DNA of 64,000 bases from Mastigamoeba balamuthi (Eukaryota > Evosea > Mastigamoebida > Mastigamoebidae), in contig CACRSC010000273.1 in the NCBI GenBank assembly GCA_902651635.1, positions 669,849 to 733,848 on the forward strand, read 5' to 3'. The position numbers and the translations under genes are program-made. Below are positions 9,945 through 22,274 of the stretch, one piece after another. How positions within the stretch are numbered: position 1 is the first letter of the stretch; each line of letters opens with the position of its first letter. The notes under the pieces were generated by a model. The model was not told where the DNA came from. It made no database searches and was given only the letters and a program-made list of their open reading frames with translations.

Positions 9945-12268
9945 CTATGAATAGTTGCGAGGGCTTCCCAGGGGAGCGAGCGAGCCCAGCGGGGCAAGAG
10001 GTGCCAGAGACCTGCGCGGTGAGGTGAGCGGCAGCGAAGCACCACTCAGGGGCGCAGGCGACGACACCGAGGCGCTCTTGTCGCTGTCGTACTGCGACAG
10101 AATCTCCCTCGCCCTCAGCAAGAGCGAAGCGCGAGTGTTCTGTCTCTCGCGGTCTCGCCTCTCGGCCGACGCCACGCTTGCCCAGCCGAGCAGCACCGCC
10201 TTCATCGTCCGAGTGACGCAGTGCTGCTCGGCTGTTTTGAGCTTCTCCAGTTCCTGCACTTGGCGCTGCTCCTGCTCGGAGCGCAGCACACGCATCCACG
10301 CTCTTAACGTGCGCCCGCGCAGGTGCTTGCGGTAGTTCTGCCCAGCGAGGATCTCCTGCTGCAGAGTGCGCTTGGCGATGAACACAAACGCCCTCATCCC
10401 GCGCTGCAGTAGGAGTATGTGCCTGGCCTCGGCGGCTCTGCGCATGTCCGCGTGGTCCACAACGTCGACCCACGAGAGCCAGTACGCCATCGCAGTGCGC
10501 ACTAGGTTGTCGCGGTAGAACTTGTCCGCTGCCTCCTCCAGCGAGCGCCTGATCTTGACGACCGTGCCGAAGGCACCCAGCGCACAGCGGACACGGGCCA
10601 CGTTCCTAAGCGTCAGCGCCAGCATTGTCTGCCGATCCGTGAGCTCCTCGTCGAGCTTCTTGGTGTCCGCTTTGTGTGTCGCCATCAGCCTCTGCACGGT
10701 CTTCTGCACGGCCACGACCTTCTTTTTGACCTCCTCCTCGACCTTGGCACGCGCAGCGTCGGCCTCGACGAGGGCCTGCTTGAGCCTCGCTGCCTCTCTC
10801 CTCTCCTCCTCCGCCTCGGACCGTGCGGATACACCAGCCTCACGACGGGCTGTCGTCGACCCGCGGGCGCTCATCGAAAACGAGACTCTGCTGCCTCGCG
10901 CGGACGACACTGGGGGTGACTGCGTCTGCGACTGCGACTGCGAGGGTATGTCCAGTGGCGCGACACCCGCCTTGCGCGGGGTGTCCCACGCCTGCTTCGC
11001 CGGCCCACGGGGTGTGGTAGACGACATGGCGGCACCGCTCTTGCGCGGCGTCGCAGAGGCAGAGACAGCGAACCGCGGGCTCTGCCCCGTAGTCGTCGAC
11101 GCGGCCGAGCCCGCGAACCGCGGAGACACGCGCGACGCGCCCGAAGCCCGCGGGGTCGCCGAGGCCGAAGCCTCAGTGCCGCCCTTCCTCGGAGACGTGA
11201 ACGAGAGCTCCACCGGGCGCGGGCTGCCGCGGGAGATGGCGGCCGTCGTGGCCGCCAGGGCCTTCTCCGCGATCGCTGCCGACAGCGTCGGCGCCATGCG
11301 GCGGAACTTGTCCGCGGACTTCCTGTTCTCCTCTGCCAGGGCCTCCTCGCGCTTCCTCGCCTGCACCTCCTGCTCCCTCTGCAGCTTCCGCATGGCGTCG
11401 TCCGTCTGCTTCTTGCGCTCCGCCACGGTGGCCTCAGTCTTCTTCTCCTCCCCTGCTCTCCCCACCCCCTGTTGTGAGCCCGCAGCTGTGCGGAGACGAC
11501 TGAGCTCGGGCGCGGGTCCTCACGGAGGCACTTGGCGGCTGTCCTCCACGCGTAGAGCGCGCGCAGCATGAGGTTCTCCCCGCGCTTGGCGACGATGCTG
11601 AGGCTCCTGTCCTCGTGCGCCTCCCTGCGCTCCCTGACCCTCCGCACCGCCCGCGCCCACTCGCGCAGGCCCCTGCGCCTCGCCGCCGCCCTCGCGTGCG
11701 CGTCCGCCCGCGCCTCCCGCCGCCTCCGCTCCTCCACCAGCGCCCTCCACGCCCCAAAGCACGCCCGCAGCTCGTCCCCGGGCCCTCGGGACTCCGCGGC
11801 CTCCTCTGCGGCCGAGACCAGGTGGTCCTCGAAGCTCTGGACGCTCGCCGTGTCCTCGTTGCTGCGGTCGCGGTCGCGGGCGGCGGCCTGCGGGCTCTGC
11901 GCTGGGCCGGCGGACCAGTAGCGCGGGCTCTGCGCGGGTGACGCGGGGGCCGCCGCGCGGATCGACTTGGCCAGCGCGCCGCTGAGGGCCGCCGCGGTGG
12001 GGCTGACGGCCGAGAGGTCGCGGGCGGGGCCGCGCGGAGGGCGCTGGGACTGCGGGGTCGCTGAGGGGCCGCGCGGGGGCGACGGCGAGCCGAGGCCGAC
12101 GCCCTCGCAGACCAGGAGGGCCGTGGCGGCGGAGCGGGGCGTCAGGGCGGCCTTGCGCAGCGAGGACGAGAGCCCCGTCACGGGGGCGGCGGCGGCGGCT
12201 CTGCGCATCTCTTTCAAACGCGCCACAAATCGCTCCCGGAGAAATTGCGGTCGAGATTCGGAACACAA
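9945..12268 (-). CDS. Sfi1-like repeat / coiled-coil protein, probable centrin-binding basal body component
   Basis: Two exons on the minus strand, 12268 to about 11505 and about 11455 to 9945, joined across a short intron. The protein (about 755 residues) has an N-terminal Ser/Pro/Ala-rich region, a charged helical centre (AERKKQTDDAMRKLQREQE) and repeated Leu-x7-Ala-Trp units at both ends: LRACFGAWRALVEERRRRE, LREWARAVRRVRE, LMLRALYAWRTAAKCL, AMAYWLSWVDVVDHADMRR, LRGRTLRAWMRVLRSEQE and TMKAVLLGWASVASAE. This spacing of Trp-centred helices resembles the centrin-binding repeats of Sfi1. The middle has several SPRFA/TPRKSG repeats, possible proline-directed phosphorylation sites. Function is inferred from repeat style only. 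The first ATG could be 12268 or the next Met at residue 21. Confidence 0.62.
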
Positions 12269-12950
12269 CAGCGAATCTCAGAACAAAGAAGAACAGGCTT
12301 TTTTCGTAGTGGATCTCAGAACTACGACTCATTGAACAACACTTGCAGGACACGGACCTCGAGGGTCTCCTCGCGCACTTGATGACGAACCGGAAAAAAA
12401 AAGGGCTGGGCGACTAGTGGGCCGGCGGATGCGCTCCTCCACGTCCGACCCGTGCAAGGCCCGCTCTCGTTCTGGGTGCAGCACCACATCGAGGTGGCGG
12501 GGGTGCAGGTGGTCGAGGGCGCGAGGTGGTTTTTGACGCTTCTGATGGCGCTTGTCGGCACATTCCTGGCACCGTCCGCTACTCTGACATGAAAACCGTG
12601 CTTGCCTCGGGGCATATCGCATTTCTGAACCTCGGCGCGGGTTTTCGGCCAGGCAGGAGAGCACCATTGAAGGAAGGCGCAACGTCTCGCGCTTTCCTGA
12701 CGTCAAGCCGCGAAAAACGGTGAGTGGAGTGAATTGTTTGCTGGGCAATGATCAGAGAGAATCTGGCATCAAACGCGATTCCGGAGAATGGTTGATACTC
12801 CGGTTCTGTTTTTTGTCGGGTTCGGGGTCTGGTTCCGGACACATCGGCCCCGGAAAATCCGGTGTTGGCGTACCACACACAAAATCTCTTAATCAGGGGC
12901 ATCACCACAACCCCCCCCCGGCGGCGATTTAGCGCGCCTCTCGCCACGCC
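12269..12950. other. Divergent intergenic region, no gene recognised
   Basis: The stretch separates the Sfi1-like gene from the WWE-domain gene. A/T-rich patches with ATCTCAGAACTACG and AATCTCAGAAC words lie at 12230-12330, next to the minus-strand start. Frames between 12320 and 12750 are open on both strands but show no family likeness. One plus-strand frame near 12450-12590 has a hydrophobic run (FLTLLMALVGTFLAP), which could be a decayed exon; evidence is too thin to call a gene. Confidence 0.4.
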
Positions 12951-15900
12951 ATGAGCTGGTTCTGGGGCGAGTGGACCGTCTCTCGCGGGCCCTGGACGCC
13001 CTACAGCCCCGCGGAGAGCACGATCATCGAGCGGCAGTGGCGGGTACCCCCTCGCGCCCTCCCCACCCGCCCCCCACCCAACGCTCGTCTTCGCTGACGG
13101 CCCCTGTGCCGCTGGCTGGCTGCTTCCTGGGTGGGGGCTCTCCCAGCTCTACCTCGAGGGCAACGGCGAGAGCAGGGCGAGGCTCAACGCCGACTACATG
13201 GTCGACTTCACCAACTGCATGCAGTACCGGGCCGGGGACACCTCCAAGTGTCGCCCCATCTCGCGTGTGCGTCTGTTGGCCGCCCCCCCCTCCGCTTGCC
13301 CCTGCGCGTCCATCGCATCGCGCAATACCGCATTCTGCTCTGCTCTCCCGGGGCTCTCTTTGTTTGACTGCCGACGCGTTCAAATAAACGCGCACACGCC
13401 GTGCCTGTGCCCCCTGGCCGTGGCTGATCTCCCCCGCCCGACCAAGTCGGGGCTGCCCAACAGAGAGCCGTCGCAGTGGCCCCCGGCGCCGCCGAGGCAG
13501 CGCGTGCAGCGCGACTGGGTGGCCCAGGGGCTGATAGCGGGCGAGCTGCCCGCCGCGCGCCGCGGGGACTTTGTCGAGGTGCTGGGGCCCACCGACGACG
13601 GCCTCTGGCTCTGCGTCCAGCTCGGCGCCGCCCAGGGCTACGTCCCCGCCGCGCTCGTCGCCCCGGGCTCTGCGCCGCCGTCCCCTCCCAAGCCCGCGGC
13701 CGCGGACCCCGTCCAGACGCCTCCGCCCCCTCCGCTGGCCTTCTTGCCCCCCGCGTCCCCGCCCCCAGCAGCGAAGCAGCAGAAGCCGCAGGCCCAGCAG
13801 CCCCAGCAGCAGCAGCAGCAGCACCAGAAGCAGAGCGTGCCGGGGCTGCAGGTGCTGCCGCCGTGGCTCAGGGCGGGGGCGCTGGCGCGGGCCACGGCGT
13901 CGCGGAGGGGCACGTGCGCGACGGAGCTGCCGTGCGTCGAGAAGGACGACGTCATCGCGGTGCTCAGCGTCGAGTGCGAGAGCGGCTGGGTCCTCGTCGA
14001 GCGCAACGAGGTCCGCGGCTACGTGCCCGTCGAGATACTCGAGGAGGCCGACCTGCCCCAGCTGCCCCCCGTGCCCAACAACCCGCGCTCCGAGGACAAG
14101 GGGCTCGCTGCCGACTCCAAGGCCGCTGCCGATGCTTCGCTCGCCAAGCAGACGAAGGATATGGCTGACGCCGTTGCTAATGCCATCGCAAAGTCGCCGC
14201 TCGTGAAGGCCCCTGCTACTGGGCCCCTGTCGCCGACGCAGCCGCCGCTGAGCCCCTCGGGCGGTCTGCCGCTGCCCGATTCGCCCGCGCAGTCCGCCGG
14301 GTCGCTGGGGAAGCCCCGGGGGCACTGCGTCCTCTTCGTCAAGGTCGTGGAGGCCAGTGACATATCCAAGTCGGGTGCGTTGCTCTCTGGGTGCCCAGCA
14401 TCACGCGCAGCGCTCACAGCAGGGTGCTCTCGGTGCTCTGCTCAGATTGCTTTGTGGAACTGGGATTCGATGCAAAGAAGCCCCTGTTCAAGACGGCGGC
14501 ACACAAGGGCCCGCAGCCCGTCTGGAACGAGGAGTTCGTCATCGACGTGCCGGACGCCGGCAGCAGCGGCAAGTCCTGCACGCTCTTCCTCATCGCGCGC
14601 GCAGAGGGCCTCGTGAAGAACAAGCGCGTGGGCACGGCCGAGCTCTGCGTCTCGGGGCTGACCCTCGAGCGCCCCACTGCCGCGTGGCTGTCGCTCCAGC
14701 ACAAGAAGAAGCAGAGCTCCAGCTCGCTGCGAATCGTCTCCTTCATCCGACCGTTCAGCAACGTCGACGGTAACGTGCTGCTGCACAAGATCATGAGCAT
14801 GAACGAGGGGCTCATTCTGCAGGGACAGCGCTACTTGAATCGCCCGCGCATCGACTGGCCCGCGCTCGTCATGCCTGCCCACCGCAAGGAGGCCCCGTCC
14901 GCTGCCGACCCGCGCTACCACGATAAGCTGTGCGACGGAATGGCGCTAGTGCAGGCTGAGACGCGGCTGCCGGGGAGCGTCAGGGTGTTGCAGGCGTACA
15001 TCGAGATGCAGCAGGCAGTAGCGCACAGCATCGTGACAACGAAGAGCGGTGACTCGGGCCAGGACGGGGCGCGCGGGCCTGACGGGAACGACGGGCACGA
15101 CGCGGCCGGAGACCGCGGCGCTCCTGGAGGCAACGGGACCCCGGGCCGGGACGGGACGCACGCCACAAGCGGCTCGAACTGCCCCAAGAGCGAAGACATC
15201 TTCCTCAGCATCAGCGGCACGCCCGCCCGGGACGGCTCTGGCGCCGTCGACATACAGTACATCCACAAGGGCCGCGGGAGTGGGAAGTTCCACCTCGGCT
15301 CGTGCGCCAGCGGCCAGACAGTAGTCGTGCTGGACTCGTCCGGCGGCGCCGGAGGCGCTGGCGGCCGGGGAGGGGACGGCGGGAGGGGAGGCAACGGAGG
15401 CTCGGGGGTCGTCGGCCCTCGCGGTGTCGCGGGAACCCCCGACGGCGGGCCAGGAGGCCACGGAGGCCACGGCGGCAACGGAGCCCGCGGTGGCAGCGGC
15501 GGCAACGGTGGGGCTGGCGGCAGAGGAGGAGACGCCGGGCGCATTCTCATCCAGACCGTCAACCCCGCGCTGTTACTCGCGTTCGAGGCGTCAGCCCGCG
15601 GCGGCGCTGGCGGACGAGGGGGCGAAGGTGGGCGTGCTGGCCCCGGCGGACGGGGCGGGGTCGGAGGCCCAGGGGGCCCGGGAGGCGAGCCAGGGTTCCG
15701 CACTGTGCGGCAGACGGTGGTGTCCGGCTACGATGTGGACCACAAGCCGCTGTACAGCACCGAGCAGGTCACTGTCCCGGGTGCTCGGGGCTGCGACGGC
15801 CCGCAAGGCGACGATGGAGCCGCGGGAAGCAACGGGTCGGATGGCAAGAGCGGAGCTGATGGCGCCCCAGGGGCCACGCAGCCCGTGTGGTTTGTCGTCT

Positions 15901-18648
15901 TGACGCCGGACGGGCAGAAGTTCGTGTCGCAGCACCCGCCGTCGCTGCGCATCACGAGGCTCCGAGTGCTCGACGGAAACGAGGACGGCATGTTCCAGCC
16001 GGGCGAGTTCGTCGCCGTGTCGGACGTGGAGGTGCGCAACGATGGAGAGCTCCCCACGCCGGCGAGCAACGTGCAGCTTCGCAGCACAGAGACGGTGTGC
16101 AGCCAGGGCTCCCAGATCGCAGTGCCGGCACTCCGCCCCGGGGAGACGTACACGTCCAGCAGTATGCTCGTCGGAACCATCTCCGCGGCCTCGACAGCCG
16201 TCACGGACGGCGCGAGCAGCCCAGCTCACGGCGTCACGGAGCTCTACAAGCCGGGGCAGAAGGACCGGACCGGTAGCCTCGTCCTATCCATCGAGAGCGA
16301 GGGGAGGCACTACAGGCATTCGGGGCTCAAAGTGCTCTTCGACATCAGGTCGCCGGTCTCGTTCGGGTCGATCACGGCCCCGCGGCAGGTCAGCAGGTCC
16401 CGCGTGTCCCACTTGCTCGTAGAGGTCGCCAACAACTCGGTCCTGTCCCACGGGGGCGCGTCTGGCGCTCGGCTGCCCGTGACTCTGCTGCTGCGCTACA
16501 GCTCGTCGCTGTCGATACAGGGCGGGGTCCGCGTGAGGGACGGGTACAGCCTGCTGAAGCTGCCCCTGCCCGAGATCAAGGCGAGCAGCAGCACAGTCTT
16601 CCGGATCCCGCTCGCCGCTGCCGCGACGTCGCTGAACTTCGAGCACTGCGTGGTGCAGCTGGAGCTGCTGTCGCGCGGCGTGCTGGTCGAGTACGCCCAG
16701 GCGACGATGCGGTGCGTGCCCGAGTGGCAGGAGCAGAGCCCGTTCTCCGACGTCATCCTGCTGACGGGAAGGCGCACGTCCGAGTTCCAGTACCTCTGCT
16801 GGCTGAGGCTCTTCGCGTCGCTCTGCCTGCGCGTGGGCGTCTGGGACATCGACCTGTACGACGGCGCGTCTCTTTCGCGCACGTCTGGCGCCGAGATCCC
16901 TGCGGAGGGCACGTGGAGACAGCTGAGCACTGCTGGGTTCACGCTCTCGTCGCCGCTTGTCGTACTGCTGGGCCATACCGGGCAATCGGGGGCCTGGAGA
17001 GAGTCGGCGGTCACCACGCTCGACGTGCAGGCCCACCTGTCGGTCTGCAGCCGCACGACGGCCCTGGGGACCCTCGACGTGGCGGCGCTCATCCTCGGGG
17101 TGAAAGCGTGCGATGGATTCGTGTCGTTCTGCAAAGACTCGGCGGCCGCGCTCGCTTCCCTCAGCGCCCCGCCAGAGACTCGCGTCGTGGCGCCCAATGG
17201 GGCTGACGCTCCCGCGCCGCCGTCGTCCGAGTGGTGCCAAGTCCGGTCGGAGAGCGCCGCGCTCGAGGACAACAAGCTCGACATCAATGGCAGCTTCCTG
17301 TCCAACATCCTCGTTGTGCTGTCCGCCCTGTCTCTGCGGCGCAAGCTCGTGATACTCAACTGCCTGCGCCACAAAGACTGCCCCGTTCTGGAGATCCAGT
17401 TCTTCGAGGAGAACCGCCCCATGTTCACGCTCGTGGAGGTCGTCGAGGCGGCCGTCTACGCAGAGGTCACGACAGACCCGTCGTGCTGCGAGAGAATCGC
17501 GTCGCTGCTCAGGGCAGACCCCGGCATTGTCACGACAGAGGTGGCCGTGACCCTGTGCGCGTGCCTTCGGGCTGCGGAGGTGCCGCGGGCCGAGGCCAGG
17601 GCGCTGCTCGACCTCATCGAGCCGTGGTTCAGCGAGAAGAGCGTCGCCAAGCCGGCAAGGGACCTTGCGGAGAAGCTTGCCCCGCGCGCCCCGCTGTCCG
17701 AGGTCTCCGACGCCATTGTGCGGCTGCGCAAGAGCGTGGAACCCAAGAAAAACGAGAACACCCCTCATCCGCCCACCTACAAGACCGGTACGGACAACTC
17801 CCTCCCCCAGCCCTTGTGCCTGCGTGTGACACCGCCAATCGGCAGAGCACTTGAAAGCGCTGCGCTGCCCGGAGGGGCACGAGGTGGTCAAGCTGGAGCC
17901 AACGAAGAGGGCGAGGTCGAGAGCGCAGCCGCAGCCCCCTGTGACTCTCAGTTGCTACCAGTGCCAGTACGGGCCGCCAGAGCTCCCGCCTCCGCTTTCT
18001 CACCACGCACTTCTTTACAATCGCCACTGCTTTGATTACAGGCTTCGCTTCGATGCTGGGGCCCTGTACAGGTGCAAGGCGTGCGAGTGGTTTGCTTTGT
18101 GCGACAGCTGCGCCGCTCGTCGTGCGACCAACGGGGAGGACGTGGCGTTCGTTTGCGTGTTCAAGAGCGGCAAGAGGGCGCTCGTGACGAGCACACCGTG
18201 CCAACCGGTGGACATGAGCACGCAGGCCGCCCCCGGCTCACTGCAGTTGACGCCGGACCCTGCGCTGCTCGAGAAGAGGCCGCCTATGCTGGGCCTCGAC
18301 CTGCCGCCGGAAGCTGCACAGAGCTCCTCGGCAGCGCAGCTGGGACCGGAAGCGTACGATGACCGTGACGACTTCAACTACGACGCGGTCCCGTTGGACG
18401 ACGGCACAGGGGCCGACCCGCTGCCGAACCCGCTGCCAGAGGAGGTCTACTGCCTGCGGGACACGCAAAAGGACACCCTTCTCACACGCGCAACGGAGTT
18501 CAGGCGAGTTTTCCTGCGGGACTCACGGCTCGGCGAGCCTCAGCAGTCGGACGAGCCGTTTGTGTTTATCGACGTGGAGGAGCTGTTTCGCACCGGGAGC
18601 ATCGCCTCCGGGCACCGCAGCCACCACCCGGCGTTCGACTGTACATGA
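12951..18648 (+). CDS. Giant multidomain scaffold: WWE - SH3 - SH3 - C2 - collagen-like Gly-rich - Cys/His zinc-binding
   Basis: Exon 1 (12951-13043) and exon 2 (from 13147) encode a WWE domain: WTPYSPAESTIIERQW, then DYMVDFTNCMQYRAG and CRPISR. WWE domains bind ADP-ribose polymers. Two SH3 domains follow at about 13530-13670 (DFVEVL...GLWLCVQL...GYVPAALV) and 13885-14045 (DDVIAVLS...GWVLVER...GYVPVEIL), linked by a Pro/Gln-rich stretch. A C2 domain spans about 14320-14690, interrupted by an intron at about 14375-14446. At 15055-15170, 15340-15540, 15595-15695 and 15780-15875 lie collagen-like Gly-X-Y and Gly-Gly-X runs with beta-rich sequence between. A conserved-looking domain occupies about 15900-17750. 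After an intron at about 17788-17845 the end carries CPEGH, CYQCQYG and CKACEWFALCDSCA, a ZZ-like zinc site. About 1,700 residues, no signal peptide. The joint near 13250-13440 is uncertain. Partners unknown. Confidence 0.8.
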
Positions 18649-18886
18649 ACCTCTCTGTGGCATCGCTCCGTGGATGGAATGAGCCCTCGGGCCAACGTGA
18701 GGACTATTGGCACTAACCCATTTATTGCTGTTCAACACATGCATGTTACTCAAACAACACTACGCGAAACAACAACACATCATCAGCCTGTTCGAAGAAA
18801 TAAAAACTCAAGATGACCACAGAGGCCTGTGGTGGGCCGCGCGAGATGGAGCCCAATGAAATGAAACGTGTTGTTCATGCTGGTCC

Positions 18887-21800
18887 CTACTTCCAATCCA
18901 CAAAGTGTATGGTTCCGTCGCTGACAGACATCACACCCAGGCCCGTGTACTCGAGCACCATGCTGTCGATCTGCGCCTTGGAGAACCCCTTGACGACTGC
19001 CTGCTGCTGCAGCGTGTCGATGCTCACCTCGCCCGTCTGTGAGGCGCACTCTCTTGCGATGTCGTACAGGGCCGACTTCACGTCCGTCCTTGGGCCCGCG
19101 TCCCTGCGAGAAGCAGCCAGCAGTGAGCTCCAATGTCGGGGCGAATGGCACGGACCTCTTCTTTCGTGAAGCACGCTCCACGACCTGCGCCTTGGAAGCA
19201 CTCATCAAGCGCATGGCCTCGTTCAGGTCTCCTCGTGACACCTCGTCCGCAAACCTCAAGCGGGCCTGTGCGTTACCCGGTGAATTGCCCGACCGCGTGA
19301 AGGCTGGGAGACGCGAGGGCAAAGCGCACCAGGGCAAGCGAGAGCCTGAGGATTGCAAGAAGCGAGCGTGCGCAGGTGTAGTAGAAGCCCTCTGTGAGGT
19401 TCCCCTCTGCCTTGCGCATGTTGACGTACGCCGTCACGGCGTACTCGGTCAGGTCTCTCGGCAGCGTCGGGCATCGCTCGCGCGCGATGGCGATGAACGC
19501 CCTCAGCAGGCTCGGCCTGAAGAACGGCGCCTCGGCGAGCTCCTCCAGCGGCGGCAAGGGCTCGGGCGTGCTTGTCTTGGTGGCCTTGGCCTCTGCTGCC
19601 GCCCCCGAGACGCTCGAGGCCTTCATGTGCATCGCGACGATGTGGTCGCCGAGGGCCCTGTCCGACGCCTGGTCGGGGTTGTCCAGCAGGATGAACAGCA
19701 GGTCGAACCTCGACAGCAGCGCCGCCGGCAGGTTGATGTTCTCCGAGGGCGGCCTCGAGGGGTTGTAGCGCCCGTAGACGGGGTTCGCCGCCGCGAGGAT
19801 GGCCGTGCGTGCGTTGAGCGTCGTCGTGATGCCGGCCTTGGCGATAGATATCGTCTGCTGTTCCATGACCTCGTGTATGGCCGTGCGGTCGCCCTCGTCC
19901 ATCTTGTCGAACTCGTCGATGCAGCAGACTCCCATGTCCGCCAGCACCAGCGACCCTCCCTCGAGCACGAACTCGCTCGTCGTCGTGTCGCGCACCACGG
20001 CGGCCATTAGGCCCACGCCAGAGCTGCCCTTGCCCGTCGTGTACACGGCGCGCGGGGCGACGGCCGAGACGTGCTTGAGCAGCTGCGACTTGGCCACTCC
20101 GGGGTCGCCCATCAGCATCACGTTGATGTCGCCCCTGATGCGCATGCCGTCGCGCAGCACGCGCGTGGGCGCGCCGACCATCTGCAGCAGCAGCGCCTTC
20201 TTCACGTCCTCGAGCCCGAAGATCTCCGGAGCGATGCTGCGCGCGAGCTTCGCGTACACGTCGCGCCGCGAGTGTATCGCCTCAACGGCCGCCGCGTGCT
20301 CGGCATCGACGTCGGCAGTCGAGTAGCCCTTCTTGCCCTGCTCGATGTTGAGAGCCTCGATGTACGTCTCCGTGACCATGCCGAACCGCGTCCCGCGGCC
20401 CGTCGACACGGGCGCCGGCAGGAAGATGCCCGTGATGGTGATGATGTCCCCGGGCGCGCACAGGTGCGTGAGCTCCCCCCTGCAGTGCACCGAGACGCTC
20501 CTGGGCGTGTGCCCCATCGGCACCTGCTCCATCTGTTGTTGTTCCAGCGCAGTCGCAGTCGCAGTCACTCTGTGAGTGTGTGCATGTGCTCTGCTGCCCG
20601 CGCTGCCCTCTCGCGGGGCTGGGGACGGACCAGCTCCTGGATCCTGAGCTCCTGGAACTTGACAAACTTGGAGCCACGCGTCTGCATGTAGAGGAGGCCG
20701 GGGCTGCGGTGCTCGCGGCAGACGGAGCTCAGGCAGCGCTCGATGGGCGCGAACGTGCGGCCGGGCACCTCCTGGTAGACCTCGCAGTGGCACTGGTCGC
20801 ACGTGTACGTCACGACGCGCGCCATCGGGCGCACCTCCGAGGCCCTCGTCACGATGCCGCGCACCACCACCAGCTTCCCCAGGTTCTTCGCCCGCACAGA
20901 CCGCAGCGCCGTCACCTTCTCCGCCGCCCCCTTGCACACCTGCACCTCGCTGCCGCCACAGCGTCGCCCCCCCGCGTCTTGAGTTCACGATGCAAACGAC
21001 TGCCAGCGAGGGGTGCGTGGGGGTGGGCAGAAACATCTCTGGCATCCGGCGCAGGGAAATCAACTGAAACGTGCGAGATGAAACGAACCACAAGACCCAG
21101 AAGACGCCCCCACGCGGAAGCACGCACAAACGCAGCCGTAACCCAGCATTACAACACATCCCAGCCACATCTCTCCTCCCTCCCACCATCGCCGGCCTCA
21201 GGAGAGAGGCTCTAGGAGAGATTCTGCCTACTGGGAGTGGGGAGAATTAAGGCAGATAAATAAACAACTGATTTGCGTGCATCCACCCGCCCAAGACGGG
21301 GTGGTGTGTAGCGCACAATCTGCGGGCGAGCTCCTCGGGGTAGGCAGGGGCCTGCGGCAGCACCATGTTGGCCGGCACGCTGGGGGCCGCCGCCAGCGTC
21401 ATCTCGACGGCCTCGTCGTGGCGGGCCTCGCGGTGCGCCGTCAGCACGTCGATGACGTCGGGACACGTCGCCGCCGCCGACCCCGCCTCGGGCGTCGGCA
21501 GCATCGACTGCACCACCGACGCCGTCAGCGTCACGTACCGCAGCGCGTTCCGCTCAAAGTCCTTCACCAGCTTCGGGTCGCTCTCGCTGTAGTACTGCGG
21601 GCGCGTAGCGGGTTACACCGCGTCTCTCGCTGGGCGGAACGGGTCTGTCGCACCGATTTCAGGTCGGCCATGTCGAGTTTGAAGACTGCGAGCTCGCGGT
21701 TGGCGATTTTTTGCTGCGGGGCGCGGGTGGTCAGGGCGGGAGAACCGCAGGGGGGGCGGGCGTGCCAGCATGTCTCGGTATTTGTTTCCGTTGAACGCGG

Positions 21801-22014
21801 TGATGAATTCCTTCATTTTGCCTGTGGCAGATTTTTGTTGGATTTTGGGCGGGAGAGTGCGCAGCGGCTCTGTGGGAGCAGCCCCGCACGTTTGTCGGCC
21901 TCGTAGTCGGGGAGGAGGCGGGGACGCTGGCCAGCACCGCCGCCCCTGCCACCGCGCGCGGCTCCGCGGCCTCTGAAGCCCCGGGTGGCCCCACCACCTC
22001 GCCCGGACCCGAAC
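18887..22014 (-). CDS. MCM7: MCM7, DNA replication licensing helicase subunit
   Basis: MCM7 is one of six AAA+ subunits of the MCM2-7 helicase that unwinds origins. Exons on the minus strand run from the ATG at 22012-22014 (a Gly/Arg-rich leader, MFGSGRGGG, then LLPDYEADK) through KMKEFITAFNGNKY, the exon 21599-21212 region (KDFERNALRYVTLTASVV), the zinc-site exon near 20945-20590 (YTCDQCHCEVY ... CLSSVC), and the long AAA+ exon 20560-19280. Walker A is GDPGVAKSQ, Walker B CCIDEFDKM, and the Arg finger LLSRFDLLF. The spelling ALVLADQG-like GSLVLADMGVCC and the TYIEA segment fit MCM7 rather than other MCMs. The C-terminal winged-helix exon ends with DGTIHFVDWK at 18887. The second intron appears to start with GC rather than GT. 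It shares a 260-nt divergent promoter with NXF1. Confidence 0.95.
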
Positions 22015-22274
22015 ATTGGTTTCGCGCCCAACCAAAGTGAATCTGATTCATATCTCCCATCTTCATATCTTCTTCGAAACGAATATCCTTGTCCCACCCA
22101 CAGGACGCTCCCCTTGTCCCCCTCTCTCTGGCTGCCCTCGTACCGTAGATGAGACCCGCCTGTACCACATACTGCCCGCCTGCGAATTATCGGCGCGATG
22201 ACGTCAAGGATATTCTCTGAGAGAGCTAAGAAGTTCTCTGCCACTTAGTCGTCGCGCGCCAACCTCCTCCACCA
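22015..22274. promoter_or_regulatory. Shared divergent promoter region of MCM7 and NXF1
   Basis: Only 260 nt lie between the two start codons. The region is markedly less GC-rich than the coding sequence and contains GATGACGTCAAGGATATTCTCTG at about 22197 (a CRE-like TGACGTCA) and a CATATCTTCTTCGAAACGAATATCC stretch. Promoter role is inferred from position. Confidence 0.45.

Noticed and set aside
14391-14446. Start codon at 14391 for the Gly-rich protein
   Set aside because: It lies within an intron; the C2 domain is continuous only when joined to the upstream SH3 exon.
14915-15703. Proline-rich minus-strand frame (262 codons)
   Set aside because: It is the antisense of the collagen-like Gly-rich region, so Gly codons read as Pro.
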